Positions 40,734-41,386 of a stretch of DNA of 41,386 nucleotides are shown here, piece by piece. The first letter of the stretch is position 1. Every line of letters begins with the position of its first letter. Both the position numbers and the translations under genes were made by a program. The notes under the pieces are model-generated. The model had not been told where the DNA came from. It did not search any database and saw only the letters and a list, made by a program, of their open reading frames with translations. This DNA is from Actinomycetota bacterium (GTDB lineage: Bacteria > Actinomycetota > Thermoleophilia > Gaiellales > Gaiellaceae): the NCBI GenBank assembly GCA_003162055.1, contig PMNA01000004.1, positions 1 to 41,386 of the forward strand, in the 5' to 3' direction.

Positions 40734-41386
40734 CTATGCGCTCTCGCTCGGTGCTTTTGGCGCCTGCTCGGAGTCTGGCGCATTCCCGGAGCCCGCTGCG
40801 TTCCCGCTCTGCGCGCCTGCCTGTGAGGGCTTGCGGTGCCTGCGCCCGCCGCGCGAACCGCGACGCGTGCGTTTCTTGGGCTTGGCCGGCTCGTCTCCGC
40901 TGGGCGGAGACTGATTCGCCTCGGCCGCGGCGGGCGTGGCGCCGCCTTCGGGCGCCGGGGCGGCCACTTGCGTGGGCATAACGGGTAGCGGCCTGGGTGG
41001 ACGCTTTGCCGCTGCCGGGCGCGCTCTGGGCCTCTCCACCGTCTTCGGTTCGGCTCTTTCGGTTGCCGCGCCCGAGTTGGGCGTCGCGTCGCCCGGCGTG
41101 CCGCCGGCAGCCGCTCCGCCGCTGCCCGCTTGCGCCGGCTTGTGGCGCCTCCGTCCGCCGCGCGAACCGCGGCGTGTGCGCTTCTTCGGCCTGGGCGGGC
41201 CCTGATCGGCTGTGCCTGCGCCACCGGGCTCGCCAGCGACAGCATCTCCCGTTGCCTCGGTCTTTGCCGCTGCGACAGGTGTCTTGACCTTGACCGCGAC
41301 TACTGCTGCCTGGGGTTTCTCAACGGCTACCGGCGGCTCCGTCGTGGCCCTGACTTCCGGCGTTTCGACCTCTACGGCGGCTGCCA
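40734..41386 (-). CDS. Ribonuclease E/G C-terminal tail (partial)
   Basis: The frame is open to the right edge of the window and ends at 40734, giving about 216 residues of low-complexity sequence. It is rich in Ala, Pro, Glu and Arg and contains two copies of PKKRTRRGSRGGRR at about 41,160-41,205 and 40,835-40,880. This basic RGG-type tail and its position before rplU-rpmA-obgE strongly suggest the C-terminus of RNase E/G, whose catalytic part lies outside the window. The identification rests on gene order and composition, because no catalytic residues are visible. Confidence 0.75.
   Translation of the reverse strand, partial: AAAVEVETPEVRATTEPPVAVEKPQAAVVAVKVKTPVAAAKTEATGDAVAGEPGGAGTADQGPPRPKKRTRRGSRGGRRRHKPAQAGSGGAAAGGTPGDATPNSGAATERAEPKTVERPRARPAAAKRPPRPLPVMPTQVAAPAPEGGATPAAAEANQSPPSGDEPAKPKKRTRRGSRGGRRHRKPSQAGAQSGNAAGSGNAPDSEQAPKAPSESA

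Overview
The window is a high-GC bacterial chromosome segment. It carries the conserved actinobacterial block RNase E/G - rplU - rpmA - obgE - nadD - rsfS on the minus strand near the right end, followed by a tRNA-Ala. The base composition, the one- and two-component style regulation, and several secreted proteins with actinobacterial character suggest Actinomycetota. A Thermoleophilia (Solirubrobacterales/Gaiellales)-type lineage is my inference and is not proven by the sequence. No rRNA, CRISPR array, transposase or phage structural gene was seen.

Left part (1-9.9 kb): a minus-strand series (lipoprotein, VOC protein, HIT protein, alpha/beta hydrolase) faces a plus-strand series (NAD(P)-binding protein, acyl-CoA synthetase, a CapA-like/FG-GAP lipoprotein translationally coupled to a DUF3160 lipoprotein, and a Nudix hydrolase). 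A VanW protein converges on the Nudix gene. Next (9.9-13.6 kb) is a compact minus-strand operon: ABC ATPase, ABC permease, histidine kinase and NarL-type response regulator. The 13.7-18.7 kb stretch holds DoxX-like and other small membrane proteins, a membrane-bound GAF-GGDEF diguanylate cyclase and a Thr/Pro-rich exported protein.

Middle (18.7-28.9 kb): a six-helix membrane protein, 3-methyladenine DNA glycosylase I, an MFS exporter and an alpha/beta hydrolase. Then comes glyA, which is preceded by a convincing ZTP (pfl) riboswitch. A LysR regulator is divergent from two tandem aldo/keto reductases. A VapBC-type toxin-antitoxin pair has an inverted-repeat operator over its promoter, and a PfkB sugar kinase follows.

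Right part (28.9-41.4 kb): two neighbouring genes, a secreted SGNH-like hydrolase and a CapK/PaaK-like adenylate-forming enzyme, each have an AT-richer half with different codon use, a mosaic suggesting transfer or recombination. A TetR gene and a downstream YhgE/Pip-type membrane protein carry near-identical 24-bp palindromes in front of them. A double VOC dioxygenase-like gene follows, then a structured noncoding stretch and tRNA-Ala(GGC). rsfS appears to lack a normal start codon. Between rsfS and nadD lies about 2.3 kb of accessory DNA with a beta-propeller protein and remnants of a type I methyltransferase and of a DUF2971-like protein.

The strongest leads are the ZTP riboswitch at glyA, the paired TetR operators with symmetric compensating changes, the non-canonical rsfS start, the mosaic SGNH/CapK pair, and the unexplained RNA-like structure next to the tRNA.
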